A stretch of DNA of 64,000 nt from Flavobacterium gyeonganense (GCF_029625295.1 NZ_CP121112.1:2666001-2730000); one strand, 5' to 3'. Counted from the first letter of the stretch, positions 13,285-22,703 are shown. Program-made: numbers and translations. The notes: generated from the sequence alone by a model not told the origin.

Positions 13285-14184
13285 ATGAGTTCAGTATTAA
13301 AAACAAATGCTTTAGAAAGTGAAGCGATATACATCTTTAGAGAAGTTGTTTCTCAGTTTGACAAACCGGTTTTACTTTTCTCAGGCGGAAAAGATTCTAT
13401 TACATTAGTACGTTTGGCGCAAAAAGCATTTTTCCCTGCTAAAATTCCGTTTCCTCTATTGCACGTTGATACAGGACACAATTTCCCTGAAACCATTGCT
13501 TTCAGAGATAAATTGGTTGAAGAATTAGGCTTAGAATTAATCGTTCGTAATGTTCAGGATGCTATCGATGAAGGAAAAGTAGTGGAAGAAACAGGTAAAT
13601 ATTCCAGTAGAAACAGCTTACAAACAACTACGCTTTTAGATGCAATCGAAGAATTTAAGTTTGATGCTTGTATTGGTGGAGCGCGTCGTGATGAAGAAAA
13701 AGCAAGAGCAAAAGAACGTATTTTCTCTGTTCGTGATGATTTTGGACAATGGGACGAAAAAAATCAAAGACCTGAGTTATTTGATATTTTGAATGGTAAA
13801 ATCGAAAATGGACAAAACGTTCGTGTTTTTCCAATTTCAAACTGGACGGAATTAGATGTTTGGAGTTATATTGAAAAAGAACACATCGAAATTCCATCAA
13901 TCTATTTTTCACATAAAAGAAAAGTGTTTTTAAGAGACGGTTTAATCTGGTCACATTCTCCTTTTGTTTATCAGGAAGAAGACGAGCAAATCGAAGAAAG
14001 AATCGTTCGTTTTAGAACCGTTGGAGATATGAGTTGTACAGCAGCTGTTGAATCTTATGCAGCAACTATTGCAGAAGTAGTAGGTGAAATCAGAGAATCT
14101 ACCATTTCTGAAAGAGGAGCCAGAATCGATGACAAACGCTCTGAAGCAGCAATGGAGAAAAGAAAACAACAAGGATATTTTTAA
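13285..14184 (+). CDS. cysD: sulfate adenylyltransferase subunit 2
   Basis: 299 residues. PP-loop ATP pyrophosphatase fold with LLFSGGKDSITLVRLA near residue 35 and the family-typical GGARRDEEKARAKERIFS and SERGARIDDKRSEAAMEKRK. With CysN it forms APS from ATP and sulfate. I chose the ATG at 13285 (MSSVLKTNALES): an upstream TTG at 13249 would start translation inside the AACTTGAAAC repeat and add residues absent from the family. Followed by cysN after 105 nt containing another phrase repeat. Confidence 0.96.
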   Translation: MSSVLKTNALESEAIYIFREVVSQFDKPVLLFSGGKDSITLVRLAQKAFFPAKIPFPLLHVDTGHNFPETIAFRDKLVEELGLELIVRNVQDAIDEGKVVEETGKYSSRNSLQTTTLLDAIEEFKFDACIGGARRDEEKARAKERIFSVRDDFGQWDEKNQRPELFDILNGKIENGQNVRVFPISNWTELDVWSYIEKEHIEIPSIYFSHKRKVFLRDGLIWSHSPFVYQEEDEQIEERIVRFRTVGDMSCTAAVESYAATIAEVVGEIRESTISERGARIDDKRSEAAMEKRKQQGYF

Positions 14185-14253
14185 TTGTAAATTAATAATT
14201 GTCAATTATAAATTAAAAGAATCAAAAACATACAGATTTAAGTTTTCAGAAGA

Positions 14254-14277
14254 AACCTGAAACTCGAAACCTGAAAC
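14254..14277 (+). repeat. AACCTGAAAC phrase repeat before cysN
   Basis: AACCTGAAAC, CTCGAAAC, CCTGAAAC in tandem, 12 nt before the cysN start. Confidence 0.6.
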
Positions 14278-14289
14278 AAAAATATTAGA

Positions 14290-15534
14290 ATGGACGTTTT
14301 AAAAATAGCAACAGCAGGAAGTGTAGATGATGGAAAAAGTACTTTGATCGGAAGATTATTGTACGATACAAAATCATTGACTACAGATAAAATCGAAGCA
14401 ATCGAAAAAAGCAGTAAACAAAAAGGATACGATTACCTGGATTTTTCTTTGGCAACTGACGGATTAGTAGCAGAAAGAGAGCAGGGGATTACGATTGACG
14501 TAGCACATATTTACTTTTCGACTGCAAAGAAAAGTTACATCATTGCCGATACTCCGGGACACGTAGAATATACGAGAAACATGGTTACAGGAGCTTCAAC
14601 TTCTCAGGTTTCTATTATTTTGATCGATGCGAGAAAAGGGGTAATTGAGCAAACGTATCGTCACTTTTTTATCAACAATTTATTGAGAGTAAAAGAGGTA
14701 ATTGTAGCAATTAACAAAATGGATTTAGTTGATTATTCAGAAGAAGTTTTCAATAAAATCAAAGCCGATTTTCAGGCATTGAACGCAAAAAGTACTTTCA
14801 AAGAACAAAACGTAAGTTATATTCCGTTAAGTGCTTTGACAGGAGATAACGTGGTGGATAAATTAGACGGAATGCCTTGGTATCAGGGGCAAACTATTCT
14901 AGAGCATTTAGAAGGATTACATTCTTCAGATGTTTTTGAAAGCGGAAAAGCACGTTTTCCGGTTCAGACGGTTATTCGTCCTAAAACAGAAGAATACCAT
15001 GATTTTAGAGGGTATGCCGGAAAATTATACGGAAACTCAATTAAAGTTGGGGATGCCGTTACGGTTTTGCCTTCTTTAACAGAATCAAAAGTGACAAACA
15101 TTCACTTTTTCGATAAACAATTTGATGAGGCTGTTGCAGGTTCTTCAATTACAATTGAATTAGAAAATGATATCAATGTAACGAGAGGTGATATGATCGT
15201 AAAATCATCTGAACTTCCAAAAATTGAAAAAGATATTGAAACCACCATTTGCTGGATGGACAGTAAAAAATTGGTTCCGGGAACTAAATATTTTGTACAG
15301 CACAATACAAACAGGGTTTTAGCCAAAATTGAGAGTGTTAAAAATACTATTGCGACTGATTATTCAGGAACAACTCCCGCTTCACAATTAGCAATTAATG
15401 AAATAGGAGAAGTAAATATCAAACTAAGCAAGCCTTTGTATTTTGATTCTTATAATGAAAATAAATCAAACGGAGCTTTTATTTTAATTGATGCCGTAAC
15501 CAATACAACAGCAGGAGTAGGGTTTATTCAATAA
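14290..15534 (+). CDS. cysN: sulfate adenylyltransferase subunit 1 (GTPase)
   Basis: 414 residues. Translation-factor type GTPase with P-loop AGSVDDGKSTLIGRLL (residues 8-23), switch II DTPGHVEYTRNMVTGAS and base-recognition NKMDLV. Beta-barrel domains follow. It couples GTP hydrolysis to APS formation by CysD. Ends after the barrel domains with no APS kinase fusion, so this is the short CysN type. The 82-nt gap to the next gene holds complementary AGTTGATAG / CCAACAACT phrase repeats. Confidence 0.95.
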   Translation: MDVLKIATAGSVDDGKSTLIGRLLYDTKSLTTDKIEAIEKSSKQKGYDYLDFSLATDGLVAEREQGITIDVAHIYFSTAKKSYIIADTPGHVEYTRNMVTGASTSQVSIILIDARKGVIEQTYRHFFINNLLRVKEVIVAINKMDLVDYSEEVFNKIKADFQALNAKSTFKEQNVSYIPLSALTGDNVVDKLDGMPWYQGQTILEHLEGLHSSDVFESGKARFPVQTVIRPKTEEYHDFRGYAGKLYGNSIKVGDAVTVLPSLTESKVTNIHFFDKQFDEAVAGSSITIELENDINVTRGDMIVKSSELPKIEKDIETTICWMDSKKLVPGTKYFVQHNTNRVLAKIESVKNTIATDYSGTTPASQLAINEIGEVNIKLSKPLYFDSYNENKSNGAFILIDAVTNTTAGVGFIQ

Positions 15535-15616
15535 ACAGTTGATAGTTGATGGTTTTTAGTTGATAGTTTCAACAATAACCAACAACCAAAAACGAACAAC
15601 CAACAACTAAAGAGAA

Positions 15617-17707
15617 ATGGAAAGTTTTAGAACAGAAATAGAAAATCCGGTAGTTCAGAAAGAGATTATCGATTTAGAAAAAAAGATTCATTTATTCCGT
15701 GGAGGAAAAATTGATGATGAGCGTTTTCGCAGTCTTCGTTTAGCGCGAGGAATATACGGACAGCGTCAGGAAGGCGTTCAGATGATTCGTATCAAATTGC
15801 CTTATGGTAAAGTGACCAGCGAGCAATTGAGAAGAATTACCGAAGTATCAGACAAATATTCTACAGGACGTTTGCATATTACAACACGTCAGGATATTCA
15901 GATTCACTACGTAAGTCTGGACAGAACACCTGAACTTTGGTCAGAATTGGCAAAAGACGATATTACATTACGTGAAGCTTGTGGAAACACGGTTAGAAAT
16001 ATTACAGGAAGTGAGTTAGCAGGTGTAGATGTCAACGAGCCGTTTGATGTGACTCCTTATGCACACGGAATGTTTCAATACTTATTAAGAAATCCAATCT
16101 GTCAGGAAATGGGGCGTAAATTCAAAATTTCGTTCTCATCTTCTGATGAAGATACTGCATTGAGCTACTTACACGATTTAGGATTTATTCCTAAAATCAA
16201 AGACGGAAAAAAAGGATTCAAAGTAGTTTTTGGAGGAGGTTTAGGATCTCAGCCAGCGCATGCAGAATTGCTTTCAGAGTTTATTCCGGTTAACCAAATC
16301 ATCCCGACAGCAGAAGGAATCATCCGTATTTTTGACAGATACGGTGAACGTGCAAAAAGAATGAAAGCCCGTATGAAATTCTTAATCAAAGAAATTGGAA
16401 AAGATGTGTTCCTTGATTTGGTTGAAAAAGAGAAAAAAGCAATCGCTTTTGAAACATACGAAATTGACACCACTGCTTTTGAAGGATCAATTCAGGAGCC
16501 TCTTTTAGAGGTGCCACAAGTAACAATTGATGATGCAGCAGCCTATGAAGCATGGAAAGCATCCAATGTAATTGCTCAGAAGCAAGCAGGTTATTACGCA
16601 ATCGGAATTAAAGTTTTATTAGGTGATTTTTATACTGATAAAGCGAGATTATTAGCTGATTTAATTAAGAATTACGGAGCAAATGAATTGCGTTTTTCAT
16701 TGCGTCAAAACATTGTAATCCGTCATATAAAAGAAGAAAATTTACCTTTCTTTTACCAGGAGTTAGCCAAATTAGATATGGTAGCTTTAGGTTACAATAC
16801 TATCGGTGATATCACTGCGTGTCCTGGTACCGACACTTGTAATTTGGGGATTGCAAGCAGTACCGGAATTGCGGAAGAATTAGAAAAAGTAATCAAAGCA
16901 GAATATCCACAATATAGCAACAACAGCGAAATTGAAATCAAAATCAGTGGTTGTATGAATGCCTGTGGACAGCATAATATGTCTGCAATCGGATTTCAGG
17001 GAATGTCTATCAACTCAGGAAAATTAGTAGCTCCGGCTTTACAGGTTTTATTAGGTGGAGGACGTTTAGGAAACGGAGAAGGACGTTTCGCTGATAAAGT
17101 AATCAAAATTCCAAGCCGTAGAGGACCAGATGCATTAAGAACTATTTTAAATGATTTTGATGCCAATGGAAAAGGAGATAAATTCCTTAATTATTATGAT
17201 GCTAAAGGAGAGAAATATTTCTATGAAATTTTAAAACCTTTTGCAGACGTAACCAATTTAACTGAAGCTGATTTTATTGATTGGGGTAATGCAGACAATT
17301 ATGTAAAAGCGGTTGGAGTTGGAGAATGTGCCGGAGTTGTAATTGATTTGGTGGCTACTTTATTATTAGAAGCTAAAGACAAATTAACATTTGCACAGGA
17401 ATCTTTTGACGAAGGAAAATGGGCAGATGCAATTTACCATGGCTATTCTGCATTTGTAAATGGCGCAAAAGCATTGTTGCTTTCTGAAAATGAAAAAACA
17501 AACAATCACGCTGGAATCGTTGATTTATTTGATACTGTTTTTGTTGAAAGCACTAAAATTGTATTGCCAACAGCATTCAAAGAACTGGTTTATCAAATCA
17601 ATAAAAATGAACCAACTGAAGCATTCGCAAAACAATATATTGAAGAAGGAATTGCATTTTTTGCAATTATAGAAAAATACAGAGCACAGGAATTAGCCAA
17701 TGCATAA
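15617..17707 (+). CDS. ferredoxin-type sulfite reductase with C-terminal HEPN-like domain
   Basis: 696 residues. Residues 1-550 form a siroheme/[4Fe-4S] nitrite/sulfite reductase: the cluster cysteines are C402 and C408 (TACPGTDTC) and C446 and C450 (SGCMNACG), with the N-terminal TGRLHITTRQDIQIHY. Sulfite is reduced to sulfide; electrons probably come from ferredoxin through the reductase at 19198. From about residue 575 an all-helical segment (ADAIYHGYSAFVNGAKALLL) resembles HEPN domains, an addition not found in classic CysI or Sir. Its stop overlaps cobA by 8 nt. The operon context favours sulfite over nitrite. Confidence 0.92.
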   Translation: MESFRTEIENPVVQKEIIDLEKKIHLFRGGKIDDERFRSLRLARGIYGQRQEGVQMIRIKLPYGKVTSEQLRRITEVSDKYSTGRLHITTRQDIQIHYVSLDRTPELWSELAKDDITLREACGNTVRNITGSELAGVDVNEPFDVTPYAHGMFQYLLRNPICQEMGRKFKISFSSSDEDTALSYLHDLGFIPKIKDGKKGFKVVFGGGLGSQPAHAELLSEFIPVNQIIPTAEGIIRIFDRYGERAKRMKARMKFLIKEIGKDVFLDLVEKEKKAIAFETYEIDTTAFEGSIQEPLLEVPQVTIDDAAAYEAWKASNVIAQKQAGYYAIGIKVLLGDFYTDKARLLADLIKNYGANELRFSLRQNIVIRHIKEENLPFFYQELAKLDMVALGYNTIGDITACPGTDTCNLGIASSTGIAEELEKVIKAEYPQYSNNSEIEIKISGCMNACGQHNMSAIGFQGMSINSGKLVAPALQVLLGGGRLGNGEGRFADKVIKIPSRRGPDALRTILNDFDANGKGDKFLNYYDAKGEKYFYEILKPFADVTNLTEADFIDWGNADNYVKAVGVGECAGVVIDLVATLLLEAKDKLTFAQESFDEGKWADAIYHGYSAFVNGAKALLLSENEKTNNHAGIVDLFDTVFVESTKIVLPTAFKELVYQINKNEPTEAFAKQYIEEGIAFFAIIEKYRAQELANA

Positions 17708-18473
17708 TACTATAAAACCAAAAGTAACTTTAGTCGGTGCAGGTCCCGGCGATCCGGAATTGCTTACACTGAAAGGTGTTAAGGCACTGGCTGAAGCGAA
17801 TGTGGTTTTGTACGACGCTTTAGCAAATGATGAAATTTTAAGTCATGCTCCTAAAAATGCCATTAGAATTTTTGTTGGAAAAAAAATAGGAAACCATGCT
17901 TACACGCAAGATCAGATTAATCAGTTGATTGTGGATAATGCGCTGACGTATGGAAATGTAGTTCGGTTAAAAGGTGGGGATTCGTTTATTTTTGGAAGAG
18001 GAAGCGAGGAAATAGAATACGCAGAAAGTTTCCGAATTGAGACGGTTATAGTTCCTGGAATTTCATCTGTATTAGCTGTTCCGGCAAGTCAGGGAATATC
18101 CATTACAAAAAGAGGTGTTTCAGAAAGCTTTTGGGCAATTACAGGAACAACTTCCGACAGGAAATTATCAGCTGATGTTGCTTTGGCAGCACAGTCTTCT
18201 GCAACAGTTGTAATCGTGATGGGAATGCATAAACTGCCTCAGATTATCGATTTGTTTCAAAAAGAGAACAAAGGGAATCTGCCAGTTGCCATCATTCAAA
18301 GCGGAACAACAAAGGAGGAGAAAACAGGTGTTGGAACAGTTGATTCAATTTTAGAAATTGTAAAGGAAAAAGAATTATGTTCTCCGGCAATTATCGTTTT
18401 AGGAGAAGTTGTGCGCGAAAGCAATAAATTAAAAGCGTTTTATGAAGAGTTTCTTTCAAAAGAAATTATTTAA
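17700..18473 (+). CDS. cobA: uroporphyrinogen-III C-methyltransferase
   Basis: 257 residues, SUMT family, converts uroporphyrinogen III to precorrin-2 using SAM for siroheme. Seen: VTLVGAGPGDPELLTLKG at the N-terminus, VVRLKGGDSFIFGRGSEE, and the VPGISS loop. Overlap with the sulfite reductase gene ties it to supplying that enzyme's siroheme. Stand-alone form; the dehydrogenase half of a CysG-type fusion is the next gene. Confidence 0.95.
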   Translation: MHNTIKPKVTLVGAGPGDPELLTLKGVKALAEANVVLYDALANDEILSHAPKNAIRIFVGKKIGNHAYTQDQINQLIVDNALTYGNVVRLKGGDSFIFGRGSEEIEYAESFRIETVIVPGISSVLAVPASQGISITKRGVSESFWAITGTTSDRKLSADVALAAQSSATVVIVMGMHKLPQIIDLFQKENKGNLPVAIIQSGTTKEEKTGVGTVDSILEIVKEKELCSPAIIVLGEVVRESNKLKAFYEEFLSKEII

Positions 18474-18518
18474 TAGAATAGAAATCATCTAATTTGGCTG
18501 GATCAAAATAAATTAAAA

Positions 18519-19100
18519 ATGGAACAAAACGAATTATATCCAATATTTTTAAAGCTTCACAATCTGAATGTGCTGATTGTGGGTGGAGGAAATGTTGGCT
18601 TAGAAAAGCTTTCTTTTTTACTGAAATCAAGTCCGAATGCCAACGTTGAAGTAGTTGCACCCGACTTTCATCTGGAAATAAAAGTTTTAGCCGAAAATCA
18701 TCCTTCAGTTAAATTGACGGAAGCGAAGTTCAAAAAGAAAATGCTCAAGAAGCGCCACATGGTTATTGCATGTACGGATGATCTAGAAGTAAATAAACGC
18801 GTGTACGATTTAGCCAGAAAGCGTTATCTGATCTGTAATATTGCAGATACGCCAAATTTGTGTGATTATTATCTGGGCGGAATCGTAACTAAAGGAAATG
18901 TAAAAATTGCCATTTCGACTAACGGAAAATCACCAACAACAGCCAAAAGGCTCAGGGAGTTTTTTGAAGAAGTGATTCCGGAGGACATCAATTACATGGT
19001 TGAAAACCTCAATGAATACAGAAAAACACTGAAAGGCGACTTTGAAGATAAAGTAAAGAAGATGAATGAAATAACAGCTTCTTTGAAAAATAAAGAGTAA
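18519..19100 (+). CDS. precorrin-2 dehydrogenase / sirohydrochlorin ferrochelatase
   Basis: 193 residues matching the N-terminal CysG or Met8p type. It has the NAD-binding LNVLIVGGGNVGLEKLSFLL at about residues 14-33, ACTDDLEVNK, and IADTPNLCDYYLGGIV before a helical tail (ISTNGKSPTTAKRLREFFEE). It oxidises precorrin-2 and may insert iron to give siroheme. Third step in the local siroheme supply with cobA. Only 45 nt after cobA. Confidence 0.92.
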   Translation: MEQNELYPIFLKLHNLNVLIVGGGNVGLEKLSFLLKSSPNANVEVVAPDFHLEIKVLAENHPSVKLTEAKFKKKMLKKRHMVIACTDDLEVNKRVYDLARKRYLICNIADTPNLCDYYLGGIVTKGNVKIAISTNGKSPTTAKRLREFFEEVIPEDINYMVENLNEYRKTLKGDFEDKVKKMNEITASLKNKE

Positions 19101-19197
19101 AAAAGTTTCACAAAGAAATGAATGATAAAAATCATTGAAATTAGAATAAATTATTCGTTCCTTTGTATTATTAAGAATGATTATAAACAACACCATA

Positions 19198-20250
19198 ATG
19201 ATTAAAACAGATATACTTATAATTGGAGCAGGACCAACAGGTTTATTTGCCGTTTTCGAGGCAGGATTATTAAAATTGAAATGCCATATTTTAGATGCTT
19301 TGCCTCAGCCTGGAGGACAGCTTTCAGAGTTGTATCCAAAAAAGCCTATTTATGATATTCCTGGTTTTCCGGAAGTTTTGGCTGGTGATTTAGTAGATGG
19401 TTTAATGGAGCAGATTAAGCAGTTTGAACCAGGTTTCACTTTAGGTGAGCGTGCAGAAACTATCGAAAAACAAGAAGACGGAAGTTTTATTGTAACGTCA
19501 AGTAAAGGAAAAAAATTCCACGCACCGGTTATTGCAATTGCAGGAGGTTTGGGAAGTTTTGAACCAAGAAAACCTCTTATTGAAGATATCGAGTTTTATG
19601 AAGATAAAGGAGTTAAATACTTCATCAAAAATCCTGAAAAATTCAGAGATAAAAGAGTGGTTATTGCAGGAGGCGGAGATTCAGCTTTAGACTGGAGTAT
19701 CTTCTTAGCCAACGTAGCATCAGAAGTAACTTTGATTCACCGTAGAAACGAATTTAGAGGAGCTTTAGATTCTGTAGAAAAAGTACAGGAATTAAAATCA
19801 GCAGGAAAAATCAAATTGATCACACCAGCTGAGGTAATCGGAATTAACGGTGCTGAGCACGTAGAATCTTTGGATATTGAGGAAAACGGAGCACACCGTA
19901 AAATCGAAACCGATTATTTCATTCCACTTTTTGGATTGACTCCAAAATTAGGTCCAATTGCTGACTGGGGATTAGAAATCGAAAAAAATGCAATCAAGGT
20001 AAACAATGCATTAGATTACCAGACCAACATTCCTGGAATCTTCGCTATTGGAGACGTTAATACATACCCTGGAAAATTAAAATTAATCCTTTGTGGGTTC
20101 CATGAAGCGACTTTAATGTGTCAGGCAGCATACCAAATCATCAATCCGGGTAAAAAATATGTATTGAAATATACAACAGTATCTGGAGTAGACGGTTTCG
20201 ACGGAACCCGTAAAGAAGCGCCAAAAGCAGTTGTAAAAGCAATAGTTTAA
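19198..20250 (+). CDS. ferredoxin-NADP reductase (thioredoxin-reductase-like)
   Basis: 350 residues. FAD-binding TDILIIGAGPTGLFAVFEAG and NADP-binding VVIAGGGDSALDWSIFLA, with PQPGGQLSELYP and GIFAIGDVNTYPGKLKLI. It lacks the CxxC of thioredoxin reductases, which marks the YumC-type ferredoxin-NADP reductase. It is probably the electron donor route to sulfite reductase. I prefer ATG 19198 (MIKTDIL) over 19177: a TTCCTTTG -7-like box at about 19159-19166 would start transcription close to the upstream ATG, and the conserved fold begins at KTDILIIG. Ends before a strong terminator. Confidence 0.9.
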   Translation: MIKTDILIIGAGPTGLFAVFEAGLLKLKCHILDALPQPGGQLSELYPKKPIYDIPGFPEVLAGDLVDGLMEQIKQFEPGFTLGERAETIEKQEDGSFIVTSSKGKKFHAPVIAIAGGLGSFEPRKPLIEDIEFYEDKGVKYFIKNPEKFRDKRVVIAGGGDSALDWSIFLANVASEVTLIHRRNEFRGALDSVEKVQELKSAGKIKLITPAEVIGINGAEHVESLDIEENGAHRKIETDYFIPLFGLTPKLGPIADWGLEIEKNAIKVNNALDYQTNIPGIFAIGDVNTYPGKLKLILCGFHEATLMCQAAYQIINPGKKYVLKYTTVSGVDGFDGTRKEAPKAVVKAIV

Positions 20251-20302
20251 TCAATGATGCTGAAGTTCTAATGGGAACTGTGAGGCTAAGGTTTTAATAT
20301 CA

Positions 20303-20335
20303 AAAGCTCAAACTTTTTTAGTTTGGGCTTTTTTA
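20303..20335 (+). terminator. terminator of sulfur assimilation operon
   Basis: AAAGCTCAAAC pairs with GTTTGGGCTTT (one G-T), followed by T-rich sequence. The region 20336-20480 holds nothing else recognised. Confidence 0.85.
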
Positions 20336-20480
20336 TTGATGTTAATTTAAACTTAGTATGTAAGAAGTGGGGTAAATTTGCAGTATTAATTTTTTTCAAA
20401 AAGAGAAATTTTGATTTTAGCATTTTGAATTACCAATATAAAATACTAACTTTAAGAAAGTATTAAACAAATTATCTATT

Positions 20481-20609
20481 ATGAACAATGACGAACAACT
20501 ACTAGAAGAAAATTCCAAAGTCGGCAGTGAAATGAAAATGACAGATAATGAATTAACAGATCATCAGGAAGTCATGGATACATTTCTAAAATGGGACAGA
20601 AGTTTTTAA
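20481..20609 (+). CDS. small acidic protein (42 aa), unknown
   Basis: A 42-codon frame, strongly acidic, starting MNNDEQLLEENSKVGSEMKM and ending FLKWDRSF. It stands alone between two terminators. No similarity is recognised. Amphipathic, helix-prone composition with four internal Met. It may be a genuine small protein; base composition of codon positions is unremarkable. Evidence is limited to an ATG, a clean short frame and bracketing terminators. Confidence 0.4.
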   Translation: MNNDEQLLEENSKVGSEMKMTDNELTDHQEVMDTFLKWDRSF

Positions 20610-20673
20610 ACAAATCACATTTTGATTTATTAATAAGCCGGTCTTTAGGCTTATTAGAGAGGAATTTGGAATA

Positions 20674-20712
20674 AAAAAAGCTCAAACTGTAGTAGTTCGA
20701 GCTTTTTTTATT
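20674..20712 (+). terminator. terminator upstream of metH riboswitch
   Basis: AAAAAAAGCTC-AACT pairs with AGTT-GAGCTTTTTTT. A second hairpin without T run (AATAAGCC/GGCTTATT) precedes it at about 20630-20656. Confidence 0.8.
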
Positions 20713-20770
20713 CCGGAAAATTTAAGCTTAGAATCTCAGAACTTTAGCATTTTAGAATCTTAAAAAAAAC

Positions 20771-20801
20771 TTGCAAGTAGAAAGGCTATTTTGTACCTTT
20801 G
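20771..20801 (+). promoter_or_regulatory. metH riboswitch promoter
   Basis: TTG (20771-20773), 20 nt, TACCTTTG (20794-20801). Transcription start near 20808, 17 nt ahead of the aptamer. Confidence 0.75.
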
Positions 20802-20824
20802 CGCCGTTCCTAATTTTATTGAAA

Positions 20825-20934
20825 GTTATCACGAAAGGCGGAGGGAAAGACCCAATGAAACCTTAGCAACCCTTTGCCATAAAGAAGGTGCTAAATTCTA
20901 CTTAATACAACAAAATGTATTCAAGATAGATAAC
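20825..20934 (+). promoter_or_regulatory. SAM-I (S-box) riboswitch upstream of metH-metF
   Basis: Closing helix GTTATC (20825-20830) with GATAAC (20929-20934). Core: AAGACCCAATGAAACC, TTAGCAACC, GAAGGTGCTAAATTCTAC. The aptamer matches the one at 3694-3797 in core and layout. The 270 nt between it and metH contain a dispersed hairpin repeat (21043-21109) and no clear terminator, so the mechanism of shut-off is not evident. A long open frame over this region is a by-product, not a gene. Confidence 0.93.
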
Positions 20935-21042
20935 GCAAAATACACTACGTATTTCTCAAAAACTTTTCCTGACAACTTACAATATTCTGAAACACATTCA
21001 GTATTTCGAGCGAATCATTGGCGCATTTTTGCAGTCAAAGTT

Positions 21043-21109
21043 CCCGCTGTATGCTATATCTTTTATTCTGAACCCCAGAATAAAAGGATATCGCACCCAT
21101 CGGGGCTAA
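21043..21109 (-). repeat. flavobacterial intergenic repeat (AGCCCCGAT type), reverse copy
   Basis: Read on the minus strand it starts TAGCCCCGATGGGTGCGATA, continues into an ATCCTTTTATTCT/AGAATAAAAGAT hairpin and ends ATAGCATACAGCGGG. Its layout matches the copy at 42506-42579 and resembles that at 26701-26779. Confidence 0.75.
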
Positions 21110-21203
21110 TGAGCCGGCAATACTGAACTTTTGGAATTAATAATGAATTAAAAACTTAGCATCTTAAGTCTTAGAATCTTAGCAGCTAAAAGATAAAAAA
21201 AAT

Positions 21204-22208
21204 ATGTCGATTACAATTCAGGAAGCAATCAAAAAAAATATCTTAATCCTTGACGGAGCAATGGGAACCATGTTACAGCGCTACAACTTCTCAGAAGAAG
21301 ACTTTCGTGGCGAGCGTTTCAAAGATTTTCCGCATCCGTTAAAAGGAAACAACGATTTATTATCCCTGACTCAGCCACAGGCCATTCGCGACGTTCACGC
21401 AGCGTATTACGAAGCAGGGGCAGATATTGTAGAAACCAATACGTTCTCGGGAACTACAATTGGTATGGCCGATTATTTCATGGAAGATCTGGTTTACGAA
21501 CTCAACTATGAATCGGCTAAACTGGCGAGAGAAGTTGCGGATGAATTCACAGCAAAAAATCCGGAAAAACCACGTTTTGTAGCAGGTTCAATCGGACCGA
21601 CAAACAGAACGGCAAGTATGTCGCCAGACGTAAACGATCCAGGCTACAGAGCCGTAACGTTTGACGATTTGAGAATCGCTTACAAACAGCAGGTAGAAGC
21701 ATTGTTAGATGGTGGCTGCGATATCCTTTTAGTCGAAACAATTTTCGATACGTTAAATGCAAAAGCTGCACTTTTTGCAATTGAAGAAGTAAAAGACGAA
21801 CGCAATATCGATGTGCCAATTATGGTTTCAGGAACGATTACAGATGCCTCGGGAAGAACGCTTTCAGGGCAGACAGTTGAAGCGTTTTTGATTTCAGTTT
21901 CACATATTCCGTTATTGAGTGTAGGATTTAATTGCGCTCTTGGAGCCGATTTGTTGAAACCATATTTAAAAACATTAGCGCATAATACAAGTTTTAATGT
22001 TTCGGCACATCCAAATGCAGGATTGCCAAACGCATTCGGACAATATGATGAAACGCCAGAACAAACACAAGCATTCATTAAAGAATATTTAGAGGATAAT
22101 TTGATTAATATAATCGGTGGATGTTGCGGAACAACTCCAGATCATATTCGATTAATGGCTGAGGTTGCGAAAGATTATAAGCCAAGAGTGGCGCCTGTTT
22201 TTGAATAA
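21204..22208 (+). CDS. metH: methionine synthase, homocysteine-binding module (split MetH, part 1)
   Basis: 334 residues matching the N-terminal module of cobalamin-dependent methionine synthase. It has [14 protein letters not shown] near the N-terminus, [13 protein letters not shown], and the zinc cysteines in [11 protein letters not shown] and [12 protein letters not shown]. It binds and activates homocysteine for methylation. It stops where the E. coli single-chain enzyme continues into the pterin module, which here is a separate gene at 22913. Such splitting is known in flavobacteria. Controlled by the upstream S-box riboswitch. Confidence 0.95.
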   Translation: MSITIQEAIKKNILILDGAMGTMLQRYNFSEEDFRGERFKDFPHPLKGNNDLLSLTQPQAIRDVHAAYYEAGADIVETNTFSGTTIGMADYFMEDLVYELNYESAKLAREVADEFTAKNPEKPRFVAGSIGPTNRTASMSPDVNDPGYRAVTFDDLRIAYKQQVEALLDGGCDILLVETIFDTLNAKAALFAIEEVKDERNIDVPIMVSGTITDASGRTLSGQTVEAFLISVSHIPLLSVGFNCALGADLLKPYLKTLAHNTSFNVSAHPNAGLPNAFGQYDETPEQTQAFIKEYLEDNLINIIGGCCGTTPDHIRLMAEVAKDYKPRVAPVFE

Positions 22209-22214
22209 AGAATA

Positions 22215-22634
22215 ATGAAATGGAAAAATATGAAATTCATTTTATATAAAGTTGGGCTTTCGAATTATGAAGAATTAACGAAAGCTTTTAACAATTTTGA
22301 GTTTTCTGATAAATCATATTATTGTGAAGGGAAAATAAAAAAACAAACTTCGGGATCATGTAAATATGGTGAGGTAAAAATTATTATCGAAGTGAATAAG
22401 GATTCTTATGATTTAAAAACATTTAGTTGGGAAGTTTCAGATGATGAAATTCCGATTGAATATTTAGACGTAATTGTTACAACATTAAAAACTATTTCTA
22501 AAGATCAAGATCATTCATTAAAATTTAGAATCGTTGGAGGATCTTATCATGTAGTTGATTCAAGTTACTTTAGTTTTGAAATAGCAACTTTTAGAGCAAT
22601 TTCGAATTTAGTAGGTTTAGATACATTATATTGA
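22215..22634 (+). CDS. hypothetical protein (139 aa) between metH parts
   Basis: 139 residues, Lys- and aromatic-rich, starting MKWKNMKFILYKVGLSNYEE, with no recognised domain. It sits 6 nt after the first metH part and is followed by a dispersed repeat element before the second part. It is the only gene in this operon with no methionine link. The composition is more AT-rich than the flanking metH genes, which suggests later insertion. No signal peptide. The secondary-structure tendency is mixed beta strand and helix. Confidence 0.7.
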   Translation: MKWKNMKFILYKVGLSNYEELTKAFNNFEFSDKSYYCEGKIKKQTSGSCKYGEVKIIIEVNKDSYDLKTFSWEVSDDEIPIEYLDVIVTTLKTISKDQDHSLKFRIVGGSYHVVDSSYFSFEIATFRAISNLVGLDTLY

Positions 22635-22703
22635 TTGAGAGTTTATTTCGTTAATAAGAAAATTGAAAATTCGGAAAAACGTAAATATTCTTATGAAACC
22701 GAG

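Noticed and set aside
20791..21126. 111-residue open frame upstream of metH
   Set aside because: It lies over the S-box riboswitch, its promoter and a dispersed repeat; the encoded sequence has no protein-like character.
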